This document shows positions 26,962-39,341 of a DNA stretch of 64,000 nt, in pieces. The translations under genes and the position numbers were made by a program. The first letter of the stretch is position 1. Each line of letters starts with the position of its first letter. This stretch comes from Staphylococcus intermedius NCTC 11048 (GTDB lineage: Bacteria > Bacillota > Bacilli > Staphylococcales > Staphylococcaceae), in assembly GCF_002902385.1 (NCBI RefSeq), contig NZ_PPQH01000040.1, positions 177,848 through 241,847 of the forward strand, written 5' to 3'. A model generated the notes under the pieces. That model had not been told where the DNA came from. It did no database searches and saw only the letters and a list, made by a program, of their open reading frames with translations.

Positions 26962-28785
26962 ATGGATAACCAAGAACGTTTGAATAGACGTGAAAATATC
27001 AGGAATTTTTCGATCATAGCGCATATCGATCACGGAAAATCAACATTAGCTGATCGAATTTTAGAAAATACAAAGTCTGTTGAATCTCGAGAAATGCAGG
27101 CACAATTGTTAGATTCTATGGATTTAGAGCGTGAACGTGGTATTACAATTAAATTAAATGCAGTTCGATTAAAATATGATGCTAAAGATGGACAAACATA
27201 TACGTTCCATTTGATAGATACACCAGGACACGTCGATTTTACATACGAGGTGTCACGTTCGTTAGCTGCATGTGAAGGGGCAATTCTTGTCGTCGATGCA
27301 GCACAAGGTATCGAAGCACAAACATTAGCGAATGTCTATTTGGCACTCGACAATGATTTAGAGCTAATTCCTGTCATAAATAAAATCGATTTACCAGCTG
27401 CTGAGCCAGAACGTGTTAAACAAGAAGTTGAAGATGTCATTGGTTTAGATAAAGATGATGCGGTTCTAGCGAGTGCGAAAGCCAATATCGGCATTGATGA
27501 AATTTTAGAAAAGATTGTTGAAATGATTCCACCACCTGATGGGGATCCGGCAGCCCCATTAAAGGCGTTAATTTTCGACTCTGAATATGACCCATATCGC
27601 GGTGTCATTTCTTCTATTCGTGTTGTTGACGGCGTGGTCAAAGCAGGAGACCGTATTCAAATGATGGCGACTGGCAAAACATTTGAAGTGACTGAAGTTG
27701 GTATTAACACGCCAAAAGAATTACCAGTTGAAGAATTAACAGTCGGTGACGTAGGCTATATCATCGCAAGTATTAAAAATGTCGATGATTCACGTGTCGG
27801 GGATACAATTACCCATGCCCATAGACCCGCTGAAACACCTTTAAAAGGGTATAAGAAGATGAATCCAATGGTGTATTGTGGTCTTTTCCCAATCGACAAT
27901 AAAGACTACAACGATTTACGTGAAGCGTTAGAAAAATTACAGTTAAACGATGCTTCATTAGAATTCGAACCAGAATCCTCAAAAGCACTTGGATTTGGTT
28001 ATCGTACTGGGTTCCTCGGTATGTTGCATATGGAGATTATTCAAGAACGTATTGAACGTGAATTTGGCATTGAACTGATCGCAACAGCACCATCTGTGAT
28101 TTACACAGTTATCTTAAGAAATGGTGATGAAATTCAAGTCGATAACCCTGCACAAATGCCCGACAGAGATCAGATTGACAAAGTGTTTGAGCCTTATGTC
28201 CGTGCAACAATGATGGTACCGAATGATTATGTCGGTGCAGTCATGGAACTGTGTCAACGTAAACGTGGTCAATTTGTTAATATGGATTATTTGGATGACA
28301 TTCGAGTGAGTATCGTTTATGAATTACCGTTGTCGGAAGTTGTTTTTGATTTCTTTGACCAATTGAAATCGAACACGAAAGGTTACGCATCTTTTGATTA
28401 TGAATTTATTGAGAACAAAGAAAGTAACCTCGTGAAAATGGATATTTTACTTAACGGAGATAAAGTCGATGCATTAAGTTTTATCGTGCATCGTGACTTT
28501 GCATATGAACGTGGCAAAACGCTCGTAGAAAAATTGAAAACTTTAATCCCGAGACAACAATTCGAAGTACCTGTTCAAGCTGCAGTGGGACATAAGATTG
28601 TAGCGAGAACGAACATTAAATCAATGGGTAAAAACGTACTTTCGAAATGTTATGGCGGTGACATCAGCCGTAAACGTAAATTGTTAGAAAAGCAAAAAGC
28701 TGGTAAAGCCAAAATGAAAGCAGTCGGTAGCGTTGAAATTCCACAAGATGCTTTCTTAGCTGTACTGAAAATGGACGACGAATAA
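26962..28785 (+). CDS. lepA: Elongation factor 4 (LepA)
   Basis: Translational GTPase, 607 residues, associated with ribosome back-translocation and 30S biogenesis. [13 protein letters not shown] near 20 (G1), DTPGHVDF near 86 (G3) and NKIDLPAA near 139 (G4); the C-terminal LepA-specific domain ends [20 protein letters not shown]. Stands alone in front of hemW. Confidence 0.96.
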   Translation: MDNQERLNRRENIRNFSIIAHIDHGKSTLADRILENTKSVESREMQAQLLDSMDLERERGITIKLNAVRLKYDAKDGQTYTFHLIDTPGHVDFTYEVSRSLAACEGAILVVDAAQGIEAQTLANVYLALDNDLELIPVINKIDLPAAEPERVKQEVEDVIGLDKDDAVLASAKANIGIDEILEKIVEMIPPPDGDPAAPLKALIFDSEYDPYRGVISSIRVVDGVVKAGDRIQMMATGKTFEVTEVGINTPKELPVEELTVGDVGYIIASIKNVDDSRVGDTITHAHRPAETPLKGYKKMNPMVYCGLFPIDNKDYNDLREALEKLQLNDASLEFEPESSKALGFGYRTGFLGMLHMEIIQERIEREFGIELIATAPSVIYTVILRNGDEIQVDNPAQMPDRDQIDKVFEPYVRATMMVPNDYVGAVMELCQRKRGQFVNMDYLDDIRVSIVYELPLSEVVFDFFDQLKSNTKGYASFDYEFIENKESNLVKMDILLNGDKVDALSFIVHRDFAYERGKTLVEKLKTLIPRQQFEVPVQAAVGHKIVARTNIKSMGKNVLSKCYGGDISRKRKLLEKQKAGKAKMKAVGSVEIPQDAFLAVLKMDDE

Positions 28786-28796
28786 AGTGAAAAATA

Positions 28797-28838
28797 CATG
28801 CTCCCGCGCATCTTGAGGTGTCGAGGGGGCATATTTTA
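28797..28838 (+). terminator. Terminator-like hairpin between lepA and hemW
   Basis: ATGCTCCC pairs with GGGGGCAT (one G-U pair) around a 19-base loop, followed by ATTTTAT. hemW has no obvious promoter after it, so read-through or attenuation is likely. Confidence 0.5.
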
Positions 28839-28852
28839 TGAGGTGAAGACTA

Positions 28853-29974
28853 ATGAAGGCAAAAAGTGCGTATATTCATATTCCGTTTTGTGTAAAAATA
28901 TGCACGTATTGTGATTTCAATAAATATTTCATTCAAAATCAGCCGGTTGATCAATATTTGAAATGTTTAGTGGAAGAGATGAAGCAATCAAAAGCATCTC
29001 AATTAGAAACGTTATTTGTTGGTGGAGGTACTCCTACAGCATTATCTGAATCACAATTAGAATACTTATTACAAGCCATTAATGACCAATTCGATATTAA
29101 AGGTGAATATACATTTGAAGCCAATCCAGATGAGTTAACCGAAGCAAAAGTTGCCTTATTAAAACAATATGGTGTCAATCGACTTTCACTAGGTGTACAA
29201 ACTTTTGACGATAACCTACTTCAAACATTAGGTCGAAGTCATCAAAAAGCTGATATTTATCGCGCTATTGAAAACGCACGTCGTCATGGTATTCCGTCGA
29301 TTAGTTTAGATTTAATGTATCATTTACCAGGTCAAACCATGGCTCAATTTCAAGACAGTTTAGAAGAAGCGCTCCGTCTTGATATCGATCATTTATCTAG
29401 CTATGGTTTGATTTTGGAGCCGCAAACCCAATTTTATAATCAGTACCGTAAAGGAAAGCTGAAGATGCCTAACGAAGATGTTGGTGCAGAAATGTATCAA
29501 TTTTTAATGAACCGTATGAGAAATAGTCCGTTACAGCAATATGAAATTTCTAACTTTGCTAAAAAGGGACACGAATCCATTCATAATCAAGTATATTGGA
29601 AAAATGAAAATTATTACGGCTTTGGTGCAGGTGCGAGTGGTTATATTGATGGCGTTCGTTATACAAACGTTAATCCGGTCAATCATTACATTAAAAAGAT
29701 CCAACAGCATGAACTTCCACGTTTAAGTGAAACAACACCAACTATTAAAGAACAAATTGAAGAAGAAATGTTCCTAGGGTTAAGAATGAATGCTGGTGTT
29801 GATAAAGTACAGTTTAAAAAGAAATATGAGCAAACGATAGAAGATATATATGCAAAGGAAATCATCTCTTTGGAAAGTCAACATCTCATCACACAAACAG
29901 ACACGCATATCGCATTAACTGACCAAGGAAGGATAGTCGGAAACACTGTATTTGAGGCATTTATTCAAGTATAA
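28853..29974 (+). CDS. hemW: Radical SAM heme chaperone HemW
   Basis: 373 residues. The radical SAM cluster motif CxxxCxxC is at residues 13-20 (CVKICTYC), followed by VGGGTPTAL near 57. HemW-type proteins bind heme and deliver it to respiratory enzymes; they were long mislabelled coproporphyrinogen III oxidase. The C-terminal HemW domain from about 290 is present. RBS GAGGTG upstream. Located between lepA and hrcA as in B. subtilis. Confidence 0.92.
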   Translation: MKAKSAYIHIPFCVKICTYCDFNKYFIQNQPVDQYLKCLVEEMKQSKASQLETLFVGGGTPTALSESQLEYLLQAINDQFDIKGEYTFEANPDELTEAKVALLKQYGVNRLSLGVQTFDDNLLQTLGRSHQKADIYRAIENARRHGIPSISLDLMYHLPGQTMAQFQDSLEEALRLDIDHLSSYGLILEPQTQFYNQYRKGKLKMPNEDVGAEMYQFLMNRMRNSPLQQYEISNFAKKGHESIHNQVYWKNENYYGFGAGASGYIDGVRYTNVNPVNHYIKKIQQHELPRLSETTPTIKEQIEEEMFLGLRMNAGVDKVQFKKKYEQTIEDIYAKEIISLESQHLITQTDTHIALTDQGRIVGNTVFEAFIQV

Positions 29975-30004
29975 AAACTTTTTTTGATAATTGATGCTTT
30001 AACG

Positions 30005-30033
30005 TTGACTTACTTTGACCAATTTGATAAATT
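30005..30033 (+). promoter_or_regulatory. Promoter of the hrcA-grpE-dnaK operon
   Basis: TTGACT and TAAATT with 17 bases between; the CIRCE operator begins 5 bases downstream and covers the expected start point. Confidence 0.6.
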
Positions 30034-30037
30034 ATAA

Positions 30038-30064
30038 TTAGCACTTGGATAGAAAGAGTGCTAA
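30038..30064 (+). promoter_or_regulatory. CIRCE operator (HrcA binding site)
   Basis: TTAGCACTT-N9-GAGTGCTAA, matching the CIRCE consensus TTAGCACTC-N9-GAGTGCTAA with one change in the left arm. It sits at the transcription start of the heat-shock operon. Confidence 0.95.
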
Positions 30065-30077
30065 TGAGGTGAAAAAC

Positions 30078-31067
30078 ATGATTACGCCAAGGCAATTGAA
30101 GATTTTAACTGCAATTGTTGAAGATTATGTTGACTTAGGACAACCTATTGGTTCTAACACATTAATTCAAAGGCACAATGTTGATGTCAGTCCTGCGACG
30201 ATTCGTAATGATATGAAGACATTAGAAGAAAAATTACTGATTACTAAAACACATTTTTCTTCTGGTAGAATCCCATCAGAAGCAGGATTTAGACTGTACG
30301 CCAATCATTTGTTAGAACAACCCTACAATTTTGAAATGCAAGGTGGTCTTGATTTACATCAAATGTTAGTGAATCACCATTATGATTTATCATCGACATT
30401 AGACACCTTTGCGAAAGTGTTTTCAAATCAAGCACATTATACCACTCTTGTAATAGGACCTGATCATTCAAAGGCCTCTATACTGGATGTGCATTTGATG
30501 AAGTTAAATCCATACCATTTAATCGTAGTGATGATTGATGAAATAGGACATGTGAAACATTTGCATGTGACAAGTGATCAAGCGTATAAAGATGATTCAA
30601 TCATTAAAGTCTCTAACTATCTGTCAGAGCATGTCAGTCAGTTTATTGACGACGACAAAGCACAAACTATAGAAATGTATCGGATGTTAGGATTTAATTT
30701 GCAAGAAACAGAGTTGATCATTCGCATTGTTCATTTACTACAACAATATCGTAACAATCAATCTACACGTGTTTATTTAGGTGGTAAACATCAACTCATC
30801 GAAGGATTAAACGAGTCAACTGTGGCGTCCATTCAACCTATATTAAAATATATTGAGTCCGATCGTATTGCTGATGTGATTCATGATATGTCTGACCAAT
30901 TGATTAATGTACGTATTGGGACTGAGATTGAACAAAATTTACACGGCATTGCAATACTTAGCCGTTCTTATCAAATAGACAAAGATTTAACAGGTCATAT
31001 TGCTGTTATCGGTCCTACTGCGATGCATTATCATAATGTGATACAATTGTTAAGTCGGATTTCATAA
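30078..31067 (+). CDS. hrcA: Heat-inducible transcription repressor HrcA
   Basis: 329-residue repressor that binds CIRCE and is kept active by GroEL. N-terminal winged helix MITPRQLKILTAIVEDYV, with VSPATIRNDMKTLEEK near 43 as the recognition helix. The frame opens at 30045 inside CIRCE; ATG 30078 behind GAGGTG is the real start. First gene of hrcA-grpE-dnaK, so it represses its own operon. Confidence 0.95.
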   Translation: MITPRQLKILTAIVEDYVDLGQPIGSNTLIQRHNVDVSPATIRNDMKTLEEKLLITKTHFSSGRIPSEAGFRLYANHLLEQPYNFEMQGGLDLHQMLVNHHYDLSSTLDTFAKVFSNQAHYTTLVIGPDHSKASILDVHLMKLNPYHLIVVMIDEIGHVKHLHVTSDQAYKDDSIIKVSNYLSEHVSQFIDDDKAQTIEMYRMLGFNLQETELIIRIVHLLQQYRNNQSTRVYLGGKHQLIEGLNESTVASIQPILKYIESDRIADVIHDMSDQLINVRIGTEIEQNLHGIAILSRSYQIDKDLTGHIAVIGPTAMHYHNVIQLLSRIS

Positions 31068-31108
31068 CGAAGTGATACGAAATGTTTAAACGTAATGGAG
31101 GTTTGAAA

Positions 31109-31714
31109 ATGTCAGAGGAAAAAGACATGCGTAAGGACGAAGAAATCAAAGAAACTGAGTCACAAGAAACAACAGAAACTTCAGAGCCAGAAGTGGATAC
31201 TGAAGAAGTTGCAGTAGAACAAGACTCTGAAAATAATGAAAATGATGAAGCGCAAGATCCAAAAGATGAAGAGATCGCTTCTTTAAAAGCTGAAGTTGAT
31301 GCAAAAGAAGAACAATATTTGCGTTTATATGCAGAATTTGAAAATTATAAAAGACGTATTCAAAATGAAGCCCAAACTCAAAAGAAATATCAAGCACAAA
31401 AAGTACTCACAGATGTGTTACCAGCACTTGATAATTTTGAACGTGCTTTAAAAATCGAAGGCGACGATGAATCATTCAATTCACTAAAAAAAGGTGTAGA
31501 AATGGTTTACGACAGTCTTTTAAAAGCACTTGAAGATAACGGATTAGAAAAAATCAAAACTGAAGGTGAACAGTTTGATCCGAACTTCCATCAAGCAGTC
31601 ATGCAAGATGAAAACCCGGATTTTGAATCTGGACAAATTACTGAAGAGCTTCAGGCTGGCTATCAATTGAAAGATAGAGTCTTACGTGCTTCAATGGTAA
31701 AAGTAAATCAATAA
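31109..31714 (+). CDS. grpE: Nucleotide exchange factor GrpE
   Basis: 201 residues: an acidic, disordered N-terminus, a long helical coiled coil (about 60-110) and a C-terminal beta domain with NPDFESGQI near 171 and [17 protein letters not shown] at the end. Releases ADP from DnaK. ATG 31109 is behind GGAGG; an upstream in-frame ATG at 31082 lacks a site. The unusually acidic N-terminal tail is common in staphylococci. Confidence 0.95.
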   Translation: MSEEKDMRKDEEIKETESQETTETSEPEVDTEEVAVEQDSENNENDEAQDPKDEEIASLKAEVDAKEEQYLRLYAEFENYKRRIQNEAQTQKKYQAQKVLTDVLPALDNFERALKIEGDDESFNSLKKGVEMVYDSLLKALEDNGLEKIKTEGEQFDPNFHQAVMQDENPDFESGQITEELQAGYQLKDRVLRASMVKVNQ

Positions 31715-31747
31715 TTTTGACGAAGAAAACCATTTATGTAAAAATAA

Positions 31748-33613
<1,866 letters not shown>

Positions 33614-33652
33614 GTCATTCGATCAAATAAATTGACTGTAAAAAGTCGCTCA

Positions 33653-33692
33653 AAGGGGCTAGGACAATCAATCGTCCCAGCCTCTTTTTATT
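33653..33692 (+). terminator. Terminator between dnaK and dnaJ
   Basis: GGGGCTAGGAC pairs with GTCCCAGCCTC around a short loop, followed by TTTTTATT. No promoter is evident before dnaJ, so it is likely to lower, not end, transcription into dnaJ. Confidence 0.82.
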
Positions 33693-33722
33693 CAAAAAAT
33701 CAATTCAAAAGGAGAGAGAGCA

Positions 33723-34856
33723 TTGGCAAAACGAGATTATTACGAAGTCCTTGGCGTGTCTAAAAGTGCGAGCAAAGATGAAATCAAAAAAGCCTATCGT
33801 AAATTATCGAAAAAATACCATCCAGATATTAATAAAGAAGAAGGTTCGGACGAAAAGTTTAAAGAAATCTCTGAAGCTTATGAAGTATTAAGTGACGAAA
33901 ATAAACGTGCGCAATACGATCAATTTGGACATAGTGGACCTCAAGGCGGCTTTGGCCAAGGTTTTGGTGGTCAAGACTTTTCTGGATTCGGTGGCGGTGG
34001 CTTTGAAGACATCTTTAGTCAATTTTTCGGCGGTGCACAACGTCAACGCGATCCAAATGCGCCACGTCGAGGTGACGATCTTCAATACACAATGACTGTC
34101 ACTTTTGATGAAGCTGTTTTCGGTACTAAGAAAGAAATTTCTATTCGAAAAGAAGTGACATGTCATACATGTGACGGTGAAGGTGCAAAACCAGGAACTA
34201 AAAAGAAAACATGTTCATATTGCCACGGTGCAGGTCATGTCTCTGTCGAACAAAATACGATTTTAGGTCGCGTCAGAACTGAAAAAGTTTGTCCGGAATG
34301 TAATGGAACAGGTGAAGAATTTGAAGAACCATGTCCAACTTGTCACGGTAAAGGAACAGAATTAAAAAATGTTAAACTTGAAGTGACTGTGCCTGAAGGT
34401 GTCGATAATGATCAACAAATTCGTTTGGCAGGACAAGGTGGACCAGGTGAAAACGGTGGGCCGGCTGGTGATTTATTTGTTATTTTCCGCGTGCAACCAT
34501 CTGACAAATTCACACGTGAAGGCGATGACATATTATACAATCACAATATTAGCTTTGCACAAGCGGCATTAGGTGACGAAGTAAAAATCCCAACTTTAAA
34601 AGGTCATGTGATGCTGACAGTTCCTGAGGGCACACAAACAGGTAAGCAATTTAGACTGAAAGGTAAAGGGATTAAAAATGTTCACGGCTATGGCTATGGA
34701 GATTTATTCGTTAATATTCGTGTTCAAACACCAACAAATCTTAATGAGCGCCAACGTGAATTGTTAAAGGAATTTGCTGAAGTATCAGGAGAAACAGTGA
34801 ACGAACAGCCTTCAAATTTTAAAGATAAAGCACGTCGTTTTTTTAAAGGAGAATAA
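33723..34856 (+). CDS. dnaJ: Chaperone protein DnaJ
   Basis: 377 residues: J domain with the HPD motif (KYHPDINKE near 35), G/F-rich linker (about 75-110), four zinc-binding repeats ([32 protein letters not shown], about 145-215) and C-terminal substrate domains. Start is TTG 33723, 5 bases after a GGAGAGAG site; the family N-terminus [10 protein letters not shown] supports it. Confidence 0.96.
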   Translation: MAKRDYYEVLGVSKSASKDEIKKAYRKLSKKYHPDINKEEGSDEKFKEISEAYEVLSDENKRAQYDQFGHSGPQGGFGQGFGGQDFSGFGGGGFEDIFSQFFGGAQRQRDPNAPRRGDDLQYTMTVTFDEAVFGTKKEISIRKEVTCHTCDGEGAKPGTKKKTCSYCHGAGHVSVEQNTILGRVRTEKVCPECNGTGEEFEEPCPTCHGKGTELKNVKLEVTVPEGVDNDQQIRLAGQGGPGENGGPAGDLFVIFRVQPSDKFTREGDDILYNHNISFAQAALGDEVKIPTLKGHVMLTVPEGTQTGKQFRLKGKGIKNVHGYGYGDLFVNIRVQTPTNLNERQRELLKEFAEVSGETVNEQPSNFKDKARRFFKGE

Positions 34857-34859
34857 CCC

Positions 34860-35792
34860 ATGAATTGGATTGAACTTTCAGTAACTGTTAACCAAGCAGC
34901 AGAATCTATCGCTACTGAAATCCTACAGGAAGCAGGTTCTAACGGTGTTGCGATTGAAGATTCAAATGAAGTTTCTAAAATTCGAGAAGATCGATTTGGC
35001 GAAATTTTTGAACTTAACCCAGCTGACTATCCTGAGCAGCATATGATTGTTAAAGCCTATTTTAATGATTTACAATATGATGAAACTTTGAAAAATAGTA
35101 TTACTGCACAACTACAGGACTCACCTTTGATCGACCCCAATGTATTGGCGATAGAGGAAAAGTTCGTCCAAGAGTCGGATTGGGAAAACGAATGGAAAAA
35201 TTACTTTCATCCATTTCAAGCATCTGAACGCTTTTTCATTGTACCAAGTTGGGAATCTGTCGAGCGTGATGACACACATCTTTATATCGAGTTGGATCCA
35301 GGCATGGCTTTCGGAACTGGTGACCATCCGACAACAAGTATGTGCCTCAAAGCGCTTGAGCAGATTGTCCAACCTCAACATCATGTTATTGATGTCGGTA
35401 CAGGTTCAGGTATTTTAAGTGTCGCATCATACTTATTAGGCGCGCAATCGATTAAAGCAACGGACTTAGATGAGATGGCTGTCCAAGCGGCTAAAGAAAA
35501 CTTTGAAAAAAATCATTGTTTAGATGCCATTGAAACCGCAACAGGAAACTTACTGACTGAAGAGCAAGGGCAATATGATGTCGTCATTGCGAACATTTTA
35601 GCCCATATTATCGAAAAAATGGTGCAAGATGCATACGATCACTTAAATCCTGACGGTTACTTTATCACTTCTGGTATTATTGAAGAAAAGCGTGAATCGA
35701 TTCAAACATTAATGGAGGATACAGGCTTCACGATTAAAGAAGTTAAAAATGAAGAAGGTTGGATCTGTATCATTGGTCAGAAGGTGAACTAA
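34860..35792 (+). CDS. prmA: Ribosomal protein L11 methyltransferase
   Basis: 310 residues; trimethylates L11. SAM motif [12 protein letters not shown] near 179 and the NILAHI (N-x-L-A, catalytic/substrate) segment near 243. [12 protein letters not shown] near 153 is the PrmA signature. Starts 3 bases after dnaJ; conserved dnaJ-prmA-rsmE order. Confidence 0.95.
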   Translation: MNWIELSVTVNQAAESIATEILQEAGSNGVAIEDSNEVSKIREDRFGEIFELNPADYPEQHMIVKAYFNDLQYDETLKNSITAQLQDSPLIDPNVLAIEEKFVQESDWENEWKNYFHPFQASERFFIVPSWESVERDDTHLYIELDPGMAFGTGDHPTTSMCLKALEQIVQPQHHVIDVGTGSGILSVASYLLGAQSIKATDLDEMAVQAAKENFEKNHCLDAIETATGNLLTEEQGQYDVVIANILAHIIEKMVQDAYDHLNPDGYFITSGIIEEKRESIQTLMEDTGFTIKEVKNEEGWICIIGQKVN

Positions 35793-35793
35793 C

Positions 35794-36546
35794 ATGCAAA
35801 GATACTTTTTAAATGAGAACGCTGATACTGCTCAGCGTTTTTTTATCACTGATAGTAATGACATCCATCATATTAAAAGTGTTATGAGACAAGCAGTCGG
35901 TGATGAACTGATTATTAACTTTTTAGATGAACAAACTTACCGCTGTAAAATCATTGCTATAGAAGCACAACAAATAACGATAGAGACCGTTGAACGATTA
36001 GAATTACAAACGGAACTTCCTGTTAAAATCACTATTTGTAGTGGGTTAATTAAAGGGGATAAATACGAGTGGCTGCTACAAAAAGCAACTGAACTCGGAG
36101 CGACATCGTTTATCACAACGCAGATGGATCGCTCTGTCGTTAAATTGAATCAACAAAAAGCGTCCAAAAAAGTTGAACGTTGGCAAAAAATAGTGAAAGA
36201 AGCCGCTGAACAGAGCTATCGCCAAGTCATTCCCCAAGTGAAATTTGTCTCGAATTTACAAGAAATATATGATATGATAGGTCAATATGATTGTGTACTT
36301 ATGGCATATGAAGCGGCGGCTAAAGAAAATGAACGCGCTATGTTTAAACAACAATTACGTCAACTCAACCACGGGGCTCAAGTGTTGTTATTATTTGGTC
36401 CAGAAGGTGGCTTTTCAGATGACGAAATTGCACTTTTTGAAAATGTAGCAAACAGCGTAGGGCTAGGACCTCGTATTTTACGAGCTGAAACGGCGCCTCT
36501 TTATGCATTAAGTGCCATAAGCTACGAAATAGAATTAATGGGGTGA
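35794..36546 (+). CDS. rsmE: 16S rRNA (uracil-1498-N3)-methyltransferase
   Basis: 250 residues, SPOUT-class methyltransferase with a deep trefoil knot: LLFGPEGGFSDDEI near 198 and LGPRILRAETAPLYAL near 224 are the knot motifs. One base separates it from prmA. Modifies U1498 in the decoding region. Confidence 0.95.
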   Translation: MQRYFLNENADTAQRFFITDSNDIHHIKSVMRQAVGDELIINFLDEQTYRCKIIAIEAQQITIETVERLELQTELPVKITICSGLIKGDKYEWLLQKATELGATSFITTQMDRSVVKLNQQKASKKVERWQKIVKEAAEQSYRQVIPQVKFVSNLQEIYDMIGQYDCVLMAYEAAAKENERAMFKQQLRQLNHGAQVLLLFGPEGGFSDDEIALFENVANSVGLGPRILRAETAPLYALSAISYEIELMG

Positions 36547-36550
36547 ATCT

Positions 36551-37900
36551 ATGTCTACAGTTGCCTTTCATACATTAGGTTGTAAAGTAAACCATTATGA
36601 AACAGAAGCAATTTGGCAGTTATTTAAAGATGCAGAATATAACCGCGTAGATTTCGAACAAAATGCGGATGTATTTGTCATTAATACATGTACAGTAACA
36701 AATACGGGTGATAAAAAGAGTCGCCAAATCATTCGTCGTGCGATTCGACAAAATCCTGACGCGGTCATTTGTGTCACAGGCTGTTATGCACAAACATCTT
36801 CAGCTGAAATCATGGAAATTCCTGGCGTCGACATTGTTGTAGGTACGCAAGATCGTCATAAATTATTGGATTATATTGATACGTATCAAGATGAACGTCA
36901 ACCGATTAATGGCGTAAGTAATATTATGAAAAATCGTACATACGAAGAGTTAGATGTGCCTTATTTTACAGACCGCACACGTGCATCTCTTAAAATCCAA
37001 GAAGGTTGTAACAACTTTTGTACGTTTTGTATTATTCCTTGGGCACGTGGCTTAATGCGTTCAAGAGACCCACAAAAAGTCATTGAACAAGCAACGCAAC
37101 TTGTCAACTCAGGCTACAAAGAAATCGTATTAACAGGTATTCATACTGGAGGATACGGTCAGGATTTGAAAGATTACAATTTAGCGCAGTTGTTAAGAGA
37201 TTTAGAAACTGTGGACGGTTTAGAGCGTATTCGTATTTCTTCAATTGAAGCGAGTCAATTAACAGATGAAGTGATTGAAGTATTACAACAATCAACAAAA
37301 GTTGTACGTCATTTGCATATTCCACTTCAATCAGGTTCAGACAGTGTACTCAAACGTATGCGCCGTAAATATTCAATGGCACATTTTTCTGAGCGTATTC
37401 AAAAGTTACATGCCGCTTTACCAGGATTGGCAGTAACGAGTGACGTTATCGTTGGTTTTCCAGGAGAGACAGAAGCAGAATTTCAAGAAACGAATGATTT
37501 TATCGTTAATCATCATTTCTCTGAATTACACGTCTTTCCATATTCTCCGCGAATTGGTACACCAGCAGCACGAATGGATGATCAAATTGATGAAGAAATC
37601 AAAAATGAACGTGTTCATAAATTGATTGAACTCAGTAATCAACTTGCGAAATCGTATGCATCAAAATTTGAAAATGATGTATTAGAGGTGATTCCTGAAG
37701 AAAAAGGCTCTAAAGATGGCGTGTTAGTCGGTTATGCAGATAATTATATGAAGATAGAGTTTGCAGGAGATGAATCGTTAATCGGACAAATTTGTAAGGT
37801 CAAAGTGACACAAGCAGGTTATCCAATCAACCAAGGTACTTTGTTACGTGTAGTTGAACATGCGACAAACGCTTCAGAAAATGAAAAAGTACTAAGTTAA
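36551..37900 (+). CDS. mtaB: tRNA (N6-threonylcarbamoyladenosine(37)-C2)-methylthiotransferase
   Basis: 449 residues, MiaB family. Domains in order: UPF0004 with cysteines (C11 in LGCKVNHYE, CTVTN near 46, CVTGCYAQ near 77), radical SAM with the cluster motif CNNFCTFC near 152, and a C-terminal TRAM domain from about 380. Converts t6A37 to ms2t6A37. Last gene of the heat-shock operon. Confidence 0.94.
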   Translation: MSTVAFHTLGCKVNHYETEAIWQLFKDAEYNRVDFEQNADVFVINTCTVTNTGDKKSRQIIRRAIRQNPDAVICVTGCYAQTSSAEIMEIPGVDIVVGTQDRHKLLDYIDTYQDERQPINGVSNIMKNRTYEELDVPYFTDRTRASLKIQEGCNNFCTFCIIPWARGLMRSRDPQKVIEQATQLVNSGYKEIVLTGIHTGGYGQDLKDYNLAQLLRDLETVDGLERIRISSIEASQLTDEVIEVLQQSTKVVRHLHIPLQSGSDSVLKRMRRKYSMAHFSERIQKLHAALPGLAVTSDVIVGFPGETEAEFQETNDFIVNHHFSELHVFPYSPRIGTPAARMDDQIDEEIKNERVHKLIELSNQLAKSYASKFENDVLEVIPEEKGSKDGVLVGYADNYMKIEFAGDESLIGQICKVKVTQAGYPINQGTLLRVVEHATNASENEKVLS

Positions 37901-38006
37901 GCGTATTTTCAGTGCAATACATTGAGTAAATTGTCTGCTTTTCTTTACATTTTTTATTATCACGTCAAAAAGATTCATAATCTCTAAAAAAATGTAAATT
38001 TGAAGA

Positions 38007-38035
38007 TTGACCGTGAAAAAGATTTAATTTATACT
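38007..38035 (+). promoter_or_regulatory. Promoter of rpsU
   Basis: TTGACC (38007-38012) and TATACT (38030-38035) with 17 bases between; the leader to the start codon is about 65 bases. Confidence 0.7.
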
Positions 38036-38039
38036 ATTC

Positions 38040-38065
38040 ATTACATGGTTACTTACCGTGTAATG
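38040..38065 (+). promoter_or_regulatory. Hairpin at the 5' end of the rpsU transcript
   Basis: ATTACATGG pairs with CCGTGTAAT (one G-U) around TTACTTA, right at the predicted start of the rpsU mRNA. May stabilise or regulate the message. Confidence 0.4.
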
Positions 38066-38108
38066 ATGAATAAAAGTTTTTTTGATATTTGGAGGGAGGG
38101 AAATACAG

Positions 38109-38285
38109 ATGTCTAAAACAGTAGTCCGCAAAAACGAATCATTAGAAGATGCTTTACGTCGTTTTAAACGCTCAGTTTCAAAAAGCGGTACAATTCAAGA
38201 AGTTCGTAAACGCGAATTCTATGAAAAACCAAGCGTAAAACGTAAAAAGAAATCTGAAGCTGCGCGTAAACGTAAGTTCAGATAA
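38109..38285 (+). CDS. rpsU: 30S ribosomal protein S21
   Basis: 58-residue, very basic protein; [20 protein letters not shown] start and the lysine/arginine-rich tail [15 protein letters not shown] are characteristic. ATG 38109 is behind GGAGGGAGG; the upstream frame from 38082 is not needed. Own promoter and strong terminator, so expressed as a single unit. Confidence 0.95.
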
Positions 38286-38642
38286 TCATTCATTGTGTTG
38301 AACTCCCTCAACATTCAAATGATGATATATAAGAACGCTTACTCGATGATGAGTAAGCGTTCTTTCTAAATTTGACACACTTATACCAACCCTTTTGTTC
38401 ATTTATTAATCCATAAAACGCTAACCCTTTCCTCAATATCAATTTCCCTTTCCGTATTTTCAGTATGTACTGATATAATCCCTAATCATTTTCCGCGATA
38501 ATAGTTGATTCGAATTTTAACAAAAACAAATTTAACTAAAATGATTTAACAACTTTCTTGATAACACTACATGATTCTATGTTTTTCATGTATACTACAA
38601 GGAAGAGAGTGAGGTGTGTGACCTATTAATGATTTCATACAT
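38286..38642 (+). other. Intergenic region between rpsU and nfeD-like gene
   Basis: 357 bases. Apart from the rpsU terminator (38331-38367) it is AT-rich and featureless. A GAGGTG stretch near 38609 is too far from the next start codon to be a normal ribosome site; a TATACT at about 38590 could be a -10 box without a clear -35. Confidence 0.6.
38331..38367 (+). terminator. Terminator after rpsU
   Basis: AAGAACGCTTACTC pairs perfectly with GAGTAAGCGTTCTT around GATGAT, then TTCT. Confidence 0.9.
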
Positions 38643-39323
38643 ATGAACCCAGTCATTGGGGAAATAATTGGATCAAATGTTTTCAGTCACCTTGGAGAAT
38701 GGATCACTTCCCAAACGATTTCGCTAATTTTAACATGTATTGTCTTTCTTGGTTTTTTATATCAACTCTATTCTCGAAAGATTAATTTTGGCGGTATCTT
38801 TGCATTTTTCGCTTTACTAATGATCTTTTTAGGTTTTGTCATTCAAGGTAGCTTAACAGTCGTTACAATCATGATTTTCATCATTGGTGTGATTTTAGTT
38901 ATTATTGAATTGTTCGTGTTTGGTGCAGTGTTGGGCATTATTGGTATGATTTTAATCATCCTAAGCTTTATAACACTTGGCAACGACTTACCAATGATGC
39001 TATTCAATGTCGTATTCGCATTAATTTTGACATTAATCGAGTGGGTGATTTTAGTGAAATTTTTTAAAAAGAGTATCTCATTATTTGATAAAGTGGTATT
39101 AAAAGATTCAACGAGTAAAGAGTCTGGATATACCTCTCATAATGATCGCTCTCATCTCGTTGATCAAACTGCAGTCACTTACACTGATTTGCGCCCTTCA
39201 GGCATTATCATTTTAAATAATGAGCGTATTGATGCTGTTTCTGAAGGTTCATACATTAGTAAAGACACTGAAGTTAAGATTATCGAAGTTGAGGGCACTC
39301 GTGTCGTCGTAAGAGAAAATTAA
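38643..39323 (+). CDS. NfeD-like membrane protein
   Basis: 226 residues. Several hydrophobic helices between about 25 and 140, then a C-terminal soluble OB-fold (from about 170: TYTDLRPSGIIILNNERIDAV), the NfeD domain. No ClpP-like serine protease part, so it is the short form. Such proteins pair with flotillin/SPFH proteins, and floA follows by 18 bases. The start is weakly supported: no ribosome site at normal distance from ATG 38643, but stops block any longer frame. Confidence 0.85.
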   Translation: MNPVIGEIIGSNVFSHLGEWITSQTISLILTCIVFLGFLYQLYSRKINFGGIFAFFALLMIFLGFVIQGSLTVVTIMIFIIGVILVIIELFVFGAVLGIIGMILIILSFITLGNDLPMMLFNVVFALILTLIEWVILVKFFKKSISLFDKVVLKDSTSKESGYTSHNDRSHLVDQTAVTYTDLRPSGIIILNNERIDAVSEGSYISKDTEVKIIEVEGTRVVVREN

Positions 39324-39341
39324 ATATAAGGAGCGAACGCA

